Shown here: piece after piece, positions 44,624 through 54,649 of the stretch
Layout: the number at the start of each line of letters is the position of its first letter
How positions within the stretch are numbered: position 1 is the first letter of the stretch
From: Indolivaga capnocytophagoides DSM 22835
Lineage (GTDB): Bacteria > Bacteroidota > Bacteroidia > Bacteroidales > Dysgonomonadaceae
Reading direction: 5' to 3'
Assembly (NCBI RefSeq): GCF_000426485.1
Contig: NZ_AUFL01000018.1
Location: 45,453-109,452 of the forward strand
DNA length: 64,000 nucleotides
Notes under the pieces: generated by a model
Database searches by the model: none
The model's input: only the letters and a program-made list of their open reading frames with translations
What the model was told of the DNA's origin: nothing
Position numbers and translations under genes: made by a program

Positions 44624-46057
44624 TTATCTTGTTCCACCTCCAAGCGATCTGTATAAGTCAACAGATGCCTGTAATTGTTCCAGTTTATCGCTTACCTGAC
44701 CAAGCTGAGCTTGCAGCAGATTTTGCTCTGCAGTTAATACTTCAGTATAATTAGCTTCACCTGCTTTTAATAATTCCTGAGTGAAATATACGGCTGTATT
44801 AAGAGCATTTACCTGTTTATCACGAAGTTCATTCTTTGATAATGACGATTCGTAAGTATATAAGATATTCGAAACTTCATTACCTGCAGACAAAACTGTT
44901 TTTTCGAATGTCAGATATGCTTCTTCTTGTTCAGCTTTTGCAACTTTCAACTGAGTAATCAATTGCTTTCTTGCAAAGATAGGCTGAGTCAGACCACCGA
45001 CAAGACTAGCAAACAGGTTTTCAGGTTTAAAAAACTGAGCCAAACCGTTTACTGTTGAATACCCGATCATACCCGAACTTAAACTTATTGTGGGATAAAA
45101 GCTTGCTTTAGCCACATTAGTCAATTCGAATCTCTGGCGGAAACTCAACTCGGCCTGTTGCACATCCGGACGCATAGCCAACATTTGAGCAGGAACTCCG
45201 GCTTTCAGTTCTGTAGGAACAGCCTGATTAGCCAGACTGCCTCTTTCGATAGCCTGTGGCTTACGTCCCAGCATCAAGCATAGAGAATTCTCAAGCTGAC
45301 GTATCTGGCTTTCCAAATCAGGAACGCTTACTTTAGTCGAATACAACAAAGCTTTACTTTGTTCAACCGAAGCACTTGTCAGATTACCGGCATCTCTCAA
45401 AGCCGCCATTGTTTCAGTTGTCTCATTCAGCAACTCAATATTTTCTTTTGTGACTCTAAGTTGTTCATCCAAAGCCAGCAATGAATAATATGTTGTTGCA
45501 ATATTGGCAATCAGAGAAGTCTGAATCAGATTTTTGTAGGCATGGCTATTCAAAAACTGAGCATATGCCGCTTTAGATTGACGGTTTAGTTTTCCCCAAA
45601 CATCTAATTCCCAAGCAGCAGAAACACCTAAAGTGTAGGTTTCTTTGTGATAAGCTAAGCTTTTGCGATCACGGGGTGCACCGGTTGTCGGATCTGCAGC
45701 ACTCAAACGAGTCTGCTCAACCTGACCCACCAATGCTACTGAAGGAAAATAAGCCGCTTTAGCCATTCCTAAATTAGCCTCTGCCTGTTTGATTCTCGAA
45801 AATGCAATCTGCAAATCGAAATTCTGAGCCAAACCTTCATCTATCAGACCTTGTAAAACAGGATCAGCAAAATATTGTCTCCAAGGAATATTCGCGATCG
45901 TTAATGTATCAGTAGAATTAGCATCCCGATACAAATTTTCAGAACTATATTCCGGAGATTTGTATTTATTGGTTATCTGACAGGAGCTGAATCCTATTGA
46001 GGCTGTAAGCCCCAATAGAATAGCACCTTTAATATATTTTTTATTCATTTTTGTCAT
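44624..46057 (-). CDS. RND efflux outer-membrane lipoprotein (OprM/TolC family)
   Basis: 477 residues. Lipobox GFSSC gives a lipid anchor at about Cys26, and the OEP repeats are visible (NLGMAKAAYFPSVALVGQVE in repeat 1, LTNVAKASFYPTISLSSGMI in repeat 2), with coiled-coil stretches between. It forms the outer-membrane exit duct for the adjacent AcrA/AcrB-type pump. Its start overlaps the acrB stop by four bases. Confidence 0.92.
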   Translation of the reverse strand: MTKMNKKYIKGAILLGLTASIGFSSCQITNKYKSPEYSSENLYRDANSTDTLTIANIPWRQYFADPVLQGLIDEGLAQNFDLQIAFSRIKQAEANLGMAKAAYFPSVALVGQVEQTRLSAADPTTGAPRDRKSLAYHKETYTLGVSAAWELDVWGKLNRQSKAAYAQFLNSHAYKNLIQTSLIANIATTYYSLLALDEQLRVTKENIELLNETTETMAALRDAGNLTSASVEQSKALLYSTKVSVPDLESQIRQLENSLCLMLGRKPQAIERGSLANQAVPTELKAGVPAQMLAMRPDVQQAELSFRQRFELTNVAKASFYPTISLSSGMIGYSTVNGLAQFFKPENLFASLVGGLTQPIFARKQLITQLKVAKAEQEEAYLTFEKTVLSAGNEVSNILYTYESSLSKNELRDKQVNALNTAVYFTQELLKAGEANYTEVLTAEQNLLQAQLGQVSDKLEQLQASVDLYRSLGGGTR

Positions 46058-49000
46058 TTTTGTCTATTAACAACCTCGTCATTAGAATTAACCATACCCG
46101 ACTTGCTAAACTTGTCTTGTATTGTTTGGAATATGATGTAAAGAGACGGTATAACCAAAACCCCGATCATTGTTCCTATAAACATACCTCCAATAGCACT
46201 AATACCGATAGAACGGTTACCAATAGCACCTGCACCCGAAGCAAACATCAACGGCATAAGACCGAATATGAATGCAAATGAAGTCATCAAAATCGGACGA
46301 AGACGAGCTACAGCTCCATTTACGGCAGATTCGACAATACTCATTCCCTGCTGACGACGCTGAATAGCATACTCCACGATAAGAATCGCATTCTTAGCTA
46401 ACAGCCCGATAAGCATGACGAGCGATATCTGGACATAGATGTTATTTACAATACCGCTACCTCCCATCATAGCGACAAAGATAAAGATAAACACTCCGGC
46501 CAAACCTACAGGTAGAGAGAATATTACAGCCAACGGAAGGATGTAACTTTCGTAAAGAGCAGCTAACAGCAAGTAAACGAAGATCAAACACAATCCGAAG
46601 ATCAATATTGTTTGACTACCAGAGCCAACTTCTTCACGGGTCATACCAGAATATTCATAACCATATCCTTCGGGCAATACTTGTTTTCCAACTTCGTCAA
46701 CCAACTGTATTACGTCACCCGAACTGTACCCTTTATAGAAATTAGGGATAATAGTCACACTCATTGACGAGAACATATTGAAACGAGTTAAAGCCTGAGG
46801 ACCTGTTACGTCTGTAATATGAAGAAACTCTGTTATCGGAGCCATTTCTCCCGATCCGGTCTGAACAGTCAGTTTATCAAGGTCTGACATTTGAGCCCTG
46901 TATTCAGGTGATGCCTGAACCATTACCCGGAACTGCTTACCATAAAGATTGAAGTTTGAGATATACATACTACCTATATATGCCTGCATAGAAGTCATTA
47001 CCTGAGATAATGTCAATCCGGCTTCTTTAATCTTAGGAATATCTGCTTCGATCTGTTTTTGTGGGAAGTTCGGGTTAAATGTGGTCATCGCCATCATCAC
47101 CTTATCGCTCTTCTTCACTTCATCCAGGAATTTGTTGGTCAGATCATAGAATTTATGAATATCACCACCTGTTTTATCCTGAAGCTGCATTTCGACCCCG
47201 GTACTCATACCGAAACCTTGTAAAGTTGGCATACCGAAGAACAAGAATGTCGAATTTTGTATATGAGAAGTTTTCTCTGTCAACTGTGCCGCAACCTCAT
47301 TAGTATTGATCTTACGATCGTTCCAGGGAACCATCTTGATAATCATAGATGCATATGAGCTACCAGAACCACTAAGGAAACTTACCCCTGAGATAGTGGT
47401 AACATCTTTCACACCTTCTATACCTTTAGCAATGGCTGTAACTTCGGCAACCAAAGAGTCTGTTCTTTCGAGTGAAGCACCGGGAGGTAATGTCACCATA
47501 CCCATTACACCTCCACCATCTTCCTGAGGCACGAATCCTGTGGGAATCTGTTTCATCAAAAAGACTAAAATAACTGCACTTATTGCTATAATAGCAACTG
47601 TAATCCAACGGTGTCCGCGCCTTCCTAAGAATTGCAAACTGCTTTTATATTTTTGTGTTGCTGCATTAAATGCGATATTAAAGCTATAATAGAAACGCTG
47701 CAAGAAACTCTTTTTCTTAGTCTCATAGTCTTCATCATGCCCTTTCAGGAAGAGTGCACAAAGAGCCGGACTCAGAGTCAACGCATTCACAGCCGATATA
47801 ACAATCGAAATAGCCAGCGTCAAACCAAACTGTTTATAGAATATACCGCTTGTACCACCAATGAAACTCACGGGAATAAACACGGCAGACATAACCAAAG
47901 TAATAGATACGATAGCAGGTGCAATTTCTTTCATCGCTGCCATTGTGGCTTTTTTCGGATCCTTTTCCCCGGCATCGAGCTGAGCATGCACCGCCTCGAC
48001 GACGACTATCGCATCATCGACCACAATACCGATCGCCAGTACAAGTGCAAATAATGTCAGAAGGTTGATAGAGAAACCAAACATCTGCAAGAAGAAGAAG
48101 GTACCTACAATAGCTACCGGAACGGCAATCGCCGGAATCAGCGTAGATCTGAAATCCTGCAAAAAGACAAACACAACAAGGAACACCAGTAAGAATGCCT
48201 CGATCAATGTATGTATTACCTTCTCAATAGAAGCATCAAGGAAGTCATTTGCATTCATCAGATAAGTCAGTTTCATACCTTTAGGGAATGTTTTAGACTC
48301 AGTATCCAATACATGTTGTATATTCTTGATTACTTCCTGAGCATTAGATCCAGCAGTCTGGCTAACTGCAATAACAACAGATTCCGCTCCATTCGTATAT
48401 GAGTGTACAGTGTAGTTAAGTGATCCTAATTCTACATTAGCAACATCTTTAACTCTCAATACATGACCATCTTGCGAACGGATAACAATATCACCGAATT
48501 GCTCTGCAGTTTTCAAACGTCCTGTATACTTTAATGTATATTGGAACGATTGATCGCTGTTCTGGCCTATTTCTCCGGGAGCAGCTTCTATATTCTGATC
48601 AGTTAAAGCTCCGATAATTTCATCTGCTGATATTTTATAAACAGCCATCAAATCGGGCTTCAACCAAATACGCATCGAATAGTCTTTGGCTCCGTATACT
48701 CTCGCTTCACCTACCCCAAACACACGTTTGATCTGTGGTAAGATATTGATATTTGCATAGTTTTGAATAAACTCTCCATCGTAGTCCGGATTATCACTTG
48801 ACAATGATAAGAATAAGATCGTACTACTTTGTTGTTTACGAACAGTTACCCCAACTGATACTACTTCCGATGGTAACAAAGGAGTAGCCCTCGCAACCAT
48901 GTTCTGAACGTTTACCGCAGCAATATCAGGGTTTATCCCTTGCTTAAAATATACAGTTACTGTAGCCTGTCCATCATTACTAGCTGAAGAAGTCATGTAG

Positions 49001-49227
49001 GTCATACCTTCAACCCCATTCACTTGCTCTTCGATAGGAACGATTACACTATTCATTACAACATCCGCATTAGCTCCACTATAGGTCGTATTCACCACCA
49101 CAGTAGGAGGCGCAATATCCGGATATTGTTCAACAGGAAGGGTGACTAATCCGATAATCCCTAATACCACTATGATAATAGAGATCACGGTAGATAGCAC
49201 CGGTCTTTCTATAAATGTTTTTAACAT
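46054..49227 (-). CDS. RND multidrug efflux inner-membrane transporter (AcrB family, HAE1)
   Basis: 1057 residues, normal for HAE1 pumps. The proton-relay aspartates are in GIVVDDAIVVVEAV (TM4), the N-terminus reads ERPVLSTVISIIIVVLGI, and the periplasmic docking and pore domains are full length. Proton-driven export of drugs, bile salts or similar compounds through the OprM partner is expected. Second of the four genes to end, it is translationally linked to oprM. Confidence 0.95.
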   Translation of the reverse strand: MLKTFIERPVLSTVISIIIVVLGIIGLVTLPVEQYPDIAPPTVVVNTTYSGANADVVMNSVIVPIEEQVNGVEGMTYMTSSASNDGQATVTVYFKQGINPDIAAVNVQNMVARATPLLPSEVVSVGVTVRKQQSSTILFLSLSSDNPDYDGEFIQNYANINILPQIKRVFGVGEARVYGAKDYSMRIWLKPDLMAVYKISADEIIGALTDQNIEAAPGEIGQNSDQSFQYTLKYTGRLKTAEQFGDIVIRSQDGHVLRVKDVANVELGSLNYTVHSYTNGAESVVIAVSQTAGSNAQEVIKNIQHVLDTESKTFPKGMKLTYLMNANDFLDASIEKVIHTLIEAFLLVFLVVFVFLQDFRSTLIPAIAVPVAIVGTFFFLQMFGFSINLLTLFALVLAIGIVVDDAIVVVEAVHAQLDAGEKDPKKATMAAMKEIAPAIVSITLVMSAVFIPVSFIGGTSGIFYKQFGLTLAISIVISAVNALTLSPALCALFLKGHDEDYETKKKSFLQRFYYSFNIAFNAATQKYKSSLQFLGRRGHRWITVAIIAISAVILVFLMKQIPTGFVPQEDGGGVMGMVTLPPGASLERTDSLVAEVTAIAKGIEGVKDVTTISGVSFLSGSGSSYASMIIKMVPWNDRKINTNEVAAQLTEKTSHIQNSTFLFFGMPTLQGFGMSTGVEMQLQDKTGGDIHKFYDLTNKFLDEVKKSDKVMMAMTTFNPNFPQKQIEADIPKIKEAGLTLSQVMTSMQAYIGSMYISNFNLYGKQFRVMVQASPEYRAQMSDLDKLTVQTGSGEMAPITEFLHITDVTGPQALTRFNMFSSMSVTIIPNFYKGYSSGDVIQLVDEVGKQVLPEGYGYEYSGMTREEVGSGSQTILIFGLCLIFVYLLLAALYESYILPLAVIFSLPVGLAGVFIFIFVAMMGGSGIVNNIYVQISLVMLIGLLAKNAILIVEYAIQRRQQGMSIVESAVNGAVARLRPILMTSFAFIFGLMPLMFASGAGAIGNRSIGISAIGGMFIGTMIGVLVIPSLYIIFQTIQDKFSKSGMVNSNDEVVNRQK

Positions 49228-49323
49228 TGCTTTTTATTATTTTTTTTATGATAGAAAGTATTTAATGACCGCTTTAGGGAAATAATTAACTCTCGTTTTT
49301 CTTAACCAAGCCTGTCAATAAAT

Positions 49324-49337
49324 AGGTCTGAGACCTT
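49324..49337. repeat. Interspersed palindrome AGGTCTGAGACCTT
   Basis: Lies in the acrA-acrB gap inside the efflux operon. Confidence 0.8.
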
Positions 49338-49344
49338 AATTTTA

Positions 49345-50457
49345 TTACTGTTGATTTTCAACTTTGATTTTTTTACCATTACTCAAAGTTGCAACGCCAT
49401 CTGTAACAATACGATCTCCTGCTTTTAAACCAGAAGTCACAGCATAGTTCTTTCCATCAGGCATCGCAGAAACACTTATCAGTGTTTGCATAACAGAATC
49501 GCCTTGAACTTTATAAACCAACACTTTGTCTTGTTGATTAAATGTTGCTTTCTGAGGCACTACATATACATCCTTCAGGTACTGAGGTATAGAAACTTTA
49601 CCACTTGTTCCGCTTCTCAATAATCCTTGAGGATTAGGGAATGCAGCTCTGAATCCGGCAGAACCTGTTGAAACATTTATAACACCAGCAATTGTTTCGA
49701 TTTTTCCTTTTTCAGGATAGACACTTCCATCAGCCAATACCAAAGTCACCTCAGGCATATTTTTGATTTTTTCGGCTTGAGTATTTCCTTCTGCATTCTT
49801 TAAGAAACCCAGCAAGTCTTTTTCATTCAATGAGAAGTAAGCATATACATTACTGGTATTAGCTACTGTTGTCAGAACATTTGCCTTATCAACCAAACTT
49901 CCCTGACGATAAGTTATTGCTCCTACAACCCCATTTACAGGACTTGTTACATTAGTCCAACTCATAGTAGCCTGAGCACTGTACAATGAAGCCTTAGCTT
50001 GTTCAAGAGATGCCTTCGATGCCAGATAAGCATTTTCATAAGTCTGCAATTGAACATTACTTACGATGCCTTTTTCTGCCAAAGGACGGAATCTTTCTAC
50101 ATTCAATTTTGCGGTATTTAATGTAGCTTCAGAACTTCTAACCAAAGCTTCTGCCGAAGTTAGTGCCTGTTGTGATGCAGGAGAGTTAATTTTAAACAAT
50201 GCTTGTCCCTTTTTAACAACAGCCCCTTCGTCTACATAAATAGCCTCGATAAACCCTTCAACCCTTGGTCTTATTTCGATATCCTCCTGCCCTTTGATAG
50301 TCACAGGATATACCGATTCCAATTGAGCATTTTGTGTGCTCAATACCAGTGTAGGATATACACTAGCCGGCGTTTCTTGCTTTTGATCCTGTTTACCTCC
50401 ACAGGAAATTAATAGCAAAGCCGAGAAAAGACTAACACTCACTTTTTTCAAATCCAT
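49345..50457 (-). CDS. RND efflux periplasmic adaptor (AcrA family)
   Basis: 370 residues. Lipobox LLISC gives lipidated Cys19. The lipoyl halves are RPRVEGFIEAIYVDEGAVVKK and the matching later SPVNGVVGAITYRQGSLVDK, flanking a helical hairpin (LVRSSEATLNTAKLNVERF). The adaptor bridges the pump and the OprM channel. It follows marR by 12 bases, so the regulator and pump form one transcript. Confidence 0.94.
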   Translation of the reverse strand: MDLKKVSVSLFSALLLISCGGKQDQKQETPASVYPTLVLSTQNAQLESVYPVTIKGQEDIEIRPRVEGFIEAIYVDEGAVVKKGQALFKINSPASQQALTSAEALVRSSEATLNTAKLNVERFRPLAEKGIVSNVQLQTYENAYLASKASLEQAKASLYSAQATMSWTNVTSPVNGVVGAITYRQGSLVDKANVLTTVANTSNVYAYFSLNEKDLLGFLKNAEGNTQAEKIKNMPEVTLVLADGSVYPEKGKIETIAGVINVSTGSAGFRAAFPNPQGLLRSGTSGKVSIPQYLKDVYVVPQKATFNQQDKVLVYKVQGDSVMQTLISVSAMPDGKNYAVTSGLKAGDRIVTDGVATLSNGKKIKVENQQ

Positions 50458-50469
50458 ACCTTACACTAA

Positions 50470-50937
50470 TTAATTTATTGTATTAATATTTAATCTTGTT
50501 AGTTCGTTTAATAAGATCTTTAGCTGATCTTTCATTGTCTCCACATCAATATTTTCAAATAAGCCATCTTGGGCTTCTTTTACTTTAGTTATCGCCCTTT
50601 CAAATAATTCACGTCCTTCATCCGTAAGTTCAACAACCCGCGCACGCGTATCTATAGAACTTTCTTTTCGGGTTACCAAACCCTTCTTCTGAAGATTCCG
50701 TAATATAGTAGAGACCGTCATTGGATCTATCTCGGTCTCCTGAGACAATATAATCTGAGTCACTTCGTTTTCTTGCTGGGATAAATGATATATAGCTCCC
50801 AGAATTTCGGTCTGAGACCCTGTCAAACCAAATTCATCGAGCATACGATGCTTTCCTCTTTGCCAATATTTAGTTATTCTCCAAATCAAATATCCCAAAT
50901 CCTCCTCAGGATTTTTTAGTTTAAAACAATCAGCCAT
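50470..50937 (-). CDS. MarR family transcriptional regulator
   Basis: 155 residues from ATG 50937. The winged helix is clear (LTGSQTEILGAIYHL, TVSTILRNLQKKGLVTRKES, DTRARVVELTDEGRELFE). An earlier in-frame ATG at 50979 lies upstream of the -7 box, so MADCFKLKNPEEDLG is the better start. As first gene of the efflux operon, with a 13-base inverted repeat over the -33 region, it most likely represses its own operon and is released by a ligand. The inducer is unknown. The coding sequence itself contains GGTCTGAGACC at 50809-50819. Confidence 0.92.
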   Translation of the reverse strand: MADCFKLKNPEEDLGYLIWRITKYWQRGKHRMLDEFGLTGSQTEILGAIYHLSQQENEVTQIILSQETEIDPMTVSTILRNLQKKGLVTRKESSIDTRARVVELTDEGRELFERAITKVKEAQDGLFENIDVETMKDQLKILLNELTRLNINTIN

Positions 50938-50961
50938 GTTTACTTTTTTGTAAATATCATG

Positions 50962-50969
50962 CAAATATA
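50962..50969 (-). promoter_or_regulatory. -7 box TATATTTG of the efflux operon
   Basis: Minus-strand TAnnTTTG match, 25 bases before the MarR start and flush with the operator. Confidence 0.65.
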
Positions 50970-50998
50970 ATAAGTACACTTACTATAAGTGTTCTTAT
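50970..50998 (-). promoter_or_regulatory. MarR operator: 13-base inverted repeat
   Basis: ATAAGTACACTTA (50970-50982), spacer CTA, TAAGTGTTCTTAT (50986-50998). Twelve of thirteen positions match. It covers the -33 region. Confidence 0.75.
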
Positions 50999-51054
50999 GT
51001 ATCAATTTTATTTTACCTAATCACATTTTTTAACAATATATTAACATTCAAAAA

Positions 51055-51083
51055 ATAAGGTGGTCCATTCACGAACCACCTTA
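51055..51083 (-). terminator. Terminator after aspS
   Basis: On the minus strand AAGGTGGT pairs with ACCACCTT and is followed by ATTTTTT. Confidence 0.85.
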
Positions 51084-51109
51084 ACAACTGTATATAAAAT
51101 ATTTAACAC

Positions 51110-52864
51110 CTATTCTTTAATTTCAATCTTCAAACAAAGTTCATTAAGCTGCTCTTGTTCTAATCGTGCGGGAGCATCAACCATTACATCCCTACCCGAA
51201 TTATTTTTAGGAAAGGCAATACAATCCCTTATTGAATCCAGACCAGCAAATAACGACACTAACCGATCTAAACCAAAGGCCAAACCGGCGTGAGGTGGCG
51301 CACCATATTTAAATGCGTTCATCAAGAATCCAAACTGCTCCTGAGCTCTTTCTTCAGTAAAGCCTAATAATGAGAACATTTTCTTCTGCAAAGCACTATC
51401 ATAAATACGCACCGATCCTCCACCAACTTCAACTCCATTGATTACCATGTCATATGCACTGGCTCTCACCGCAGCCGGATCTGTATCTAACAAATTATAA
51501 TCTTCTTTTTTAGGACTGGTAAACGGATGGTGTTTTGCAAAGAAACGATTCAATTCTTCGTCTTTTTCCAACAAAGGAAAATCGACAACCCAAAGGCAAC
51601 TGAATACATTTTTATCTCTTAAGCCCAAACGCTCTCCCATTTCGAGACGAAGCTCACACAATTGCTTTTGAGCCTTCTCGGTTTCTCCACATATGATCAG
51701 AATAAGATCCCCCTTTTGAGCACCACAACGTTCTGCCCATTTCACAAGATCATCTTGATTATAGAATTTATCAACAGACGACTTTAAAGTTCCATCTGCT
51801 TCATATTTAACATAAACAAGTCCTTTTGCTCCAATCTGCGGACGTTTAACAAAATTGGTTAATTCATCCAACTGTTTACGAGTATATTCTGCGCATCCTT
51901 TTGCACAGATTGCGCCGACATACTCACTGTCATCAAATACGACAAAATTCCTTCCAGTTGTAAGATCCTTCAGCTCCACAAATTTCATCTCGAAACGAGT
52001 ATCAGGTTTATCAGAACCGTAATACTTCATTGCATCTGAATAAGGCATCCGTGGAAATTTCGGCAAATCCAACCCTTTTACAGTTTTAAATAAATATTGA
52101 GCCAAACCCTCAAAAGTATTCAAAACATCTTCCTGATCCACAAAAGACATCTCACAATCTATTTGTGTAAATTCAGGTTGCCTGTCCGCTCTTAAATCTT
52201 CGTCTCTAAAACATTTTACAATCTGAAAATAACGGTCAAATCCCGATACCATCAAGAGTTGCTTAAATAATTGTGGAGACTGAGGTAATGCATAAAACTC
52301 TCCGGGATTCATCCGTGAAGGCACAACAAAATCTCTGGCTCCTTCGGGAGTAGAACCCACCAAAACAGGAGTTTCTACTTCTAAAAAGTTTAGCTTATCA
52401 AGATAATTTCTGGTTTCGAAAGCAATTCTATGGCGAAGTTCCAGATTGCTTCGCACTGAAGTCCTTCTCAAATCTAAATAACGATATTTCATTCTAATAT
52501 CGTCTCCCCCGTCAGTCTCGTCCTCAATAGTAAAAGGCGGAGTTTCAGAAGTATTCAACACAACGACCTTTGATGGCACTAGTTCGATCTCACCTGTCGG
52601 TATATTTTTGTTTTTACTTGAACGTTCCTGTACTTTACCGGTTACCTGCAAAACCCATTCTCGCCCAAATTTATTAGCTTCTTCATAAAGGTCGGCATCT
52701 GTATCTTTATAAAATGCAAGTTGAGTGATACCGTATCGATCTCTTAAATCGACAAATGTAATTCCTCCTCCTAACTTTCGAACCTTTTGCACCCATCCTG
52801 CAAGGACTACTTCTTTGTTTTCGTCGGCTAATCTTAGTTCGCCGCATGTATTACTTCTATACAT
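51110..52864 (-). CDS. aspS: Aspartyl-tRNA synthetase
   Basis: 584-residue class II synthetase that charges tRNA-Asp. The N-terminal OB anticodon-binding domain is at 1-110. Motif 2 is [18 protein letters not shown], motif 3 is [15 protein letters not shown]. The bacterial GAD insertion lies at about 300-400. It is a single gene with its own promoter and terminator. Confidence 0.97.
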   Translation of the reverse strand: MYRSNTCGELRLADENKEVVLAGWVQKVRKLGGGITFVDLRDRYGITQLAFYKDTDADLYEEANKFGREWVLQVTGKVQERSSKNKNIPTGEIELVPSKVVVLNTSETPPFTIEDETDGGDDIRMKYRYLDLRRTSVRSNLELRHRIAFETRNYLDKLNFLEVETPVLVGSTPEGARDFVVPSRMNPGEFYALPQSPQLFKQLLMVSGFDRYFQIVKCFRDEDLRADRQPEFTQIDCEMSFVDQEDVLNTFEGLAQYLFKTVKGLDLPKFPRMPYSDAMKYYGSDKPDTRFEMKFVELKDLTTGRNFVVFDDSEYVGAICAKGCAEYTRKQLDELTNFVKRPQIGAKGLVYVKYEADGTLKSSVDKFYNQDDLVKWAERCGAQKGDLILIICGETEKAQKQLCELRLEMGERLGLRDKNVFSCLWVVDFPLLEKDEELNRFFAKHHPFTSPKKEDYNLLDTDPAAVRASAYDMVINGVEVGGGSVRIYDSALQKKMFSLLGFTEERAQEQFGFLMNAFKYGAPPHAGLAFGLDRLVSLFAGLDSIRDCIAFPKNNSGRDVMVDAPARLEQEQLNELCLKIEIKE

Positions 52865-52877
52865 AGTGAGATATTTT

Positions 52878-52892
52878 AAGGCCGCAGACCTT
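52878..52892. repeat. Palindrome variant AAGGCCGCAGACCTT
   Basis: Fourteen bases before the aspS start on the minus strand. Last copy of the family in the window. Confidence 0.65.
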
Positions 52893-52939
52893 ATTATTAA
52901 TATTTTCAGCAGACGTGTTTACGAGTAGATATGTAAACC

Positions 52940-52968
52940 CAAAGATAGTTTACGAGTCAACCTGTCAA
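52940..52968 (-). promoter_or_regulatory. aspS promoter: GTTG - 18 - TATCTTTG
   Basis: Minus-strand TTG (52968-52966) and TATCTTTG (52947-52940), spacer about 18 bases. Confidence 0.65.
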
Positions 52969-53082
52969 CTTGTTTACTATATATCATAAATACTTGCTTT
53001 TACTTAAATCCTTTTCTTTGTTTGCAAAAGTACTTATTTTATTACTCTTTCAGAAGAAATTTCAAAAAAATGCATCTAAAAT

Positions 53083-53112
53083 TTTGAAGTTAAAAAATAA
53101 GTTGTACCTTTG
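53083..53112 (+). promoter_or_regulatory. tRNA-Pro promoter: TTTG - 18 - TACCTTTG
   Basis: -33 TTTG (53083-53086) and -7 TACCTTTG (53105-53112), 23 bases before the tRNA. Confidence 0.75.
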
Positions 53113-53135
53113 CATCGCATTTGAGAAATCAAATA

Positions 53136-53210
53136 CGGGATGTAGCGCAGTCCGGTTAGCGCACCTGCTTTGGGAGCAGGGGGTCCCAGGTTCGAATCCT
53201 GGTATCCCGA
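53136..53210 (+). tRNA. tRNA-Pro (TGG)
   Basis: 75 bases. Acceptor stem CGGGATG/TATCCCG has one G-U pair. Anticodon stem CCTGC/GCAGG with loop TTTGGGA gives anticodon TGG. T arm is CCAGG TTCGAAT CCTGG. CCA is not encoded. It marks the border between the core region and the accessory DNA to the right. Confidence 0.96.
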
Positions 53211-53221
53211 CGTTAAAAATG

Positions 53222-53257
53222 AGAGAGTTGGATGAAATCTGGCTCTCTTTTATTTTT
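53222..53257 (+). terminator. Terminator after tRNA-Pro
   Basis: AGAGAG with CTCTCT followed by TTTTATTTTTAT. Confidence 0.7.
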
Positions 53258-54367
53258 ATACGCACACACAATTTGCACACAACTGTTGAAATCATAAGAA
53301 ATATTTAGCCACCTATTGTGATATCTTGATTTTTGGGCGAGAAATATAGTTGTACTCTTTTAGGCGTTTACAACACAATTCATTTGTTTTTGTACTAAAA
53401 GATTCTAGTAAGTGATGAATATTCATTGATCCTGCACCTTTGCTGACTCTTAGTATCCCATAGCTCAGGGTTGATTTGTAATTCTGCGCTAAATTGAAGT
53501 TATTCCACATTTACAGTGATCCTGATCATAATTGAAGAATTACCAATTTTGTTTATTTCATTTTTCTGGAGATAAAATAGCACACGAAAAGTTGACCTCA
53601 TAACACGTAAAATTTACGTGTTCAAAACTATTACTAGCTAAAAGGCAGGCAGACAAAAAAATGCCAAATTTCGCAAATAAACAAGTTATATTCTAATTCG
53701 TTAAAGACTTTGCCTTTTATCCAATCCGTAACGAATGTATGAGAAAAAAGAAGATCAAAAAACACTAACACCTATGAATTTGTCCTATTCTTTTTATTTA
53801 CAGGAGTCCGCCTTAATATCTGGTTGAGGTTTATTAGAACGAGAAAATCTAAAACCCTTCACCATTCGTCCGAACCATGAGCTATTTTTTTTTCGACAGA
53901 ATACTCAAAAGCCATTAATCCAAAGCAAAAGAGTATAAGGGAAATTAAGTCTTAGAGCCTGTTTAAATAATTTCGTAATTTCAAGTGAAGTTATTCATGC
54001 GTTTAACTAGCCGACAACTAAACAGATACAATCTTTTGATTGATAATAAGCAATTTTTTTATTTAGCCATTAATACTCCACGTTTTTTTACTGTTTTTCG
54101 ACTTCATTTTGAAAAGTATTTCTGTGTTTGAAAATTGTTTATTCATATTTATGGATATCTAAAGCCTATTTGTCTTCCCAAATAATTAACGAAAAATATT
54201 CATCTACTATCTCTTTGTCAAAAAAGAAAATAATCTGTCTTTCTTTTTATATATGCTAAAAATTCACATTATCTCTCAACTCTTATCTGAAAAGAGATGT
54301 AAGATATGACAAAAAGAGAAATATACACTAATTAACACACCTTTTTCAAACCACATACATATATTTA
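53258..54367. other. 1.1 kb AT-rich stretch without a convincing gene
   Basis: Only short frames are seen. A 65-codon minus-strand frame at 53313-53510 has no recognisable family. A perfect palindrome AACACGTAAA-A-TTTACGTGTT sits at 53602-53622. Composition is notably AT-rich compared with the core region. No palindromes of the GGTCT family occur here. Confidence 0.6.
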
Positions 54368-54398
54368 TTTGCGAATAAAGCCTTTTTTCGTATCTTTG
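54368..54398 (+). promoter_or_regulatory. Promoter of the porin-proVWX locus: TTTG - 19 - TATCTTTG
   Basis: -33 TTTG (54368-54371) and -7 TATCTTTG (54391-54398) at ideal spacing, followed by a leader of about 250 bases that holds no other gene. Confidence 0.75.
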
Positions 54399-54649
54399 TG
54401 TCAAGTCTATTAAATACAATATTTGAATTTGCTTATTTTTTGTAATTAAAAGTTGCTTCCGCAACAAGCAAGCATTCATAAATCCGATTTCAGTTTTTCA
54501 CATTTGCATAGTTTATTATTATCAAGGTTGAATATATACAGCCTACAACTATGTATCTCTGATTTTACAGTGTTTTTGTGAATTTAACTCGATTATTATT
54601 TACCTCTATTAGAGAGCTGTAAATAATATAAATAACTCATACAAAAAAA

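Noticed and set aside
53136..53210. tRNA-Pro as a proven attachment site
   Set aside because: No second copy of its 3' end was found in the right-hand DNA of this window.
53313..53510. 65-codon minus-strand frame as a gene
   Set aside because: No recognisable family, no start context, and it lies in AT-rich debris. It could be a remnant but cannot be supported.
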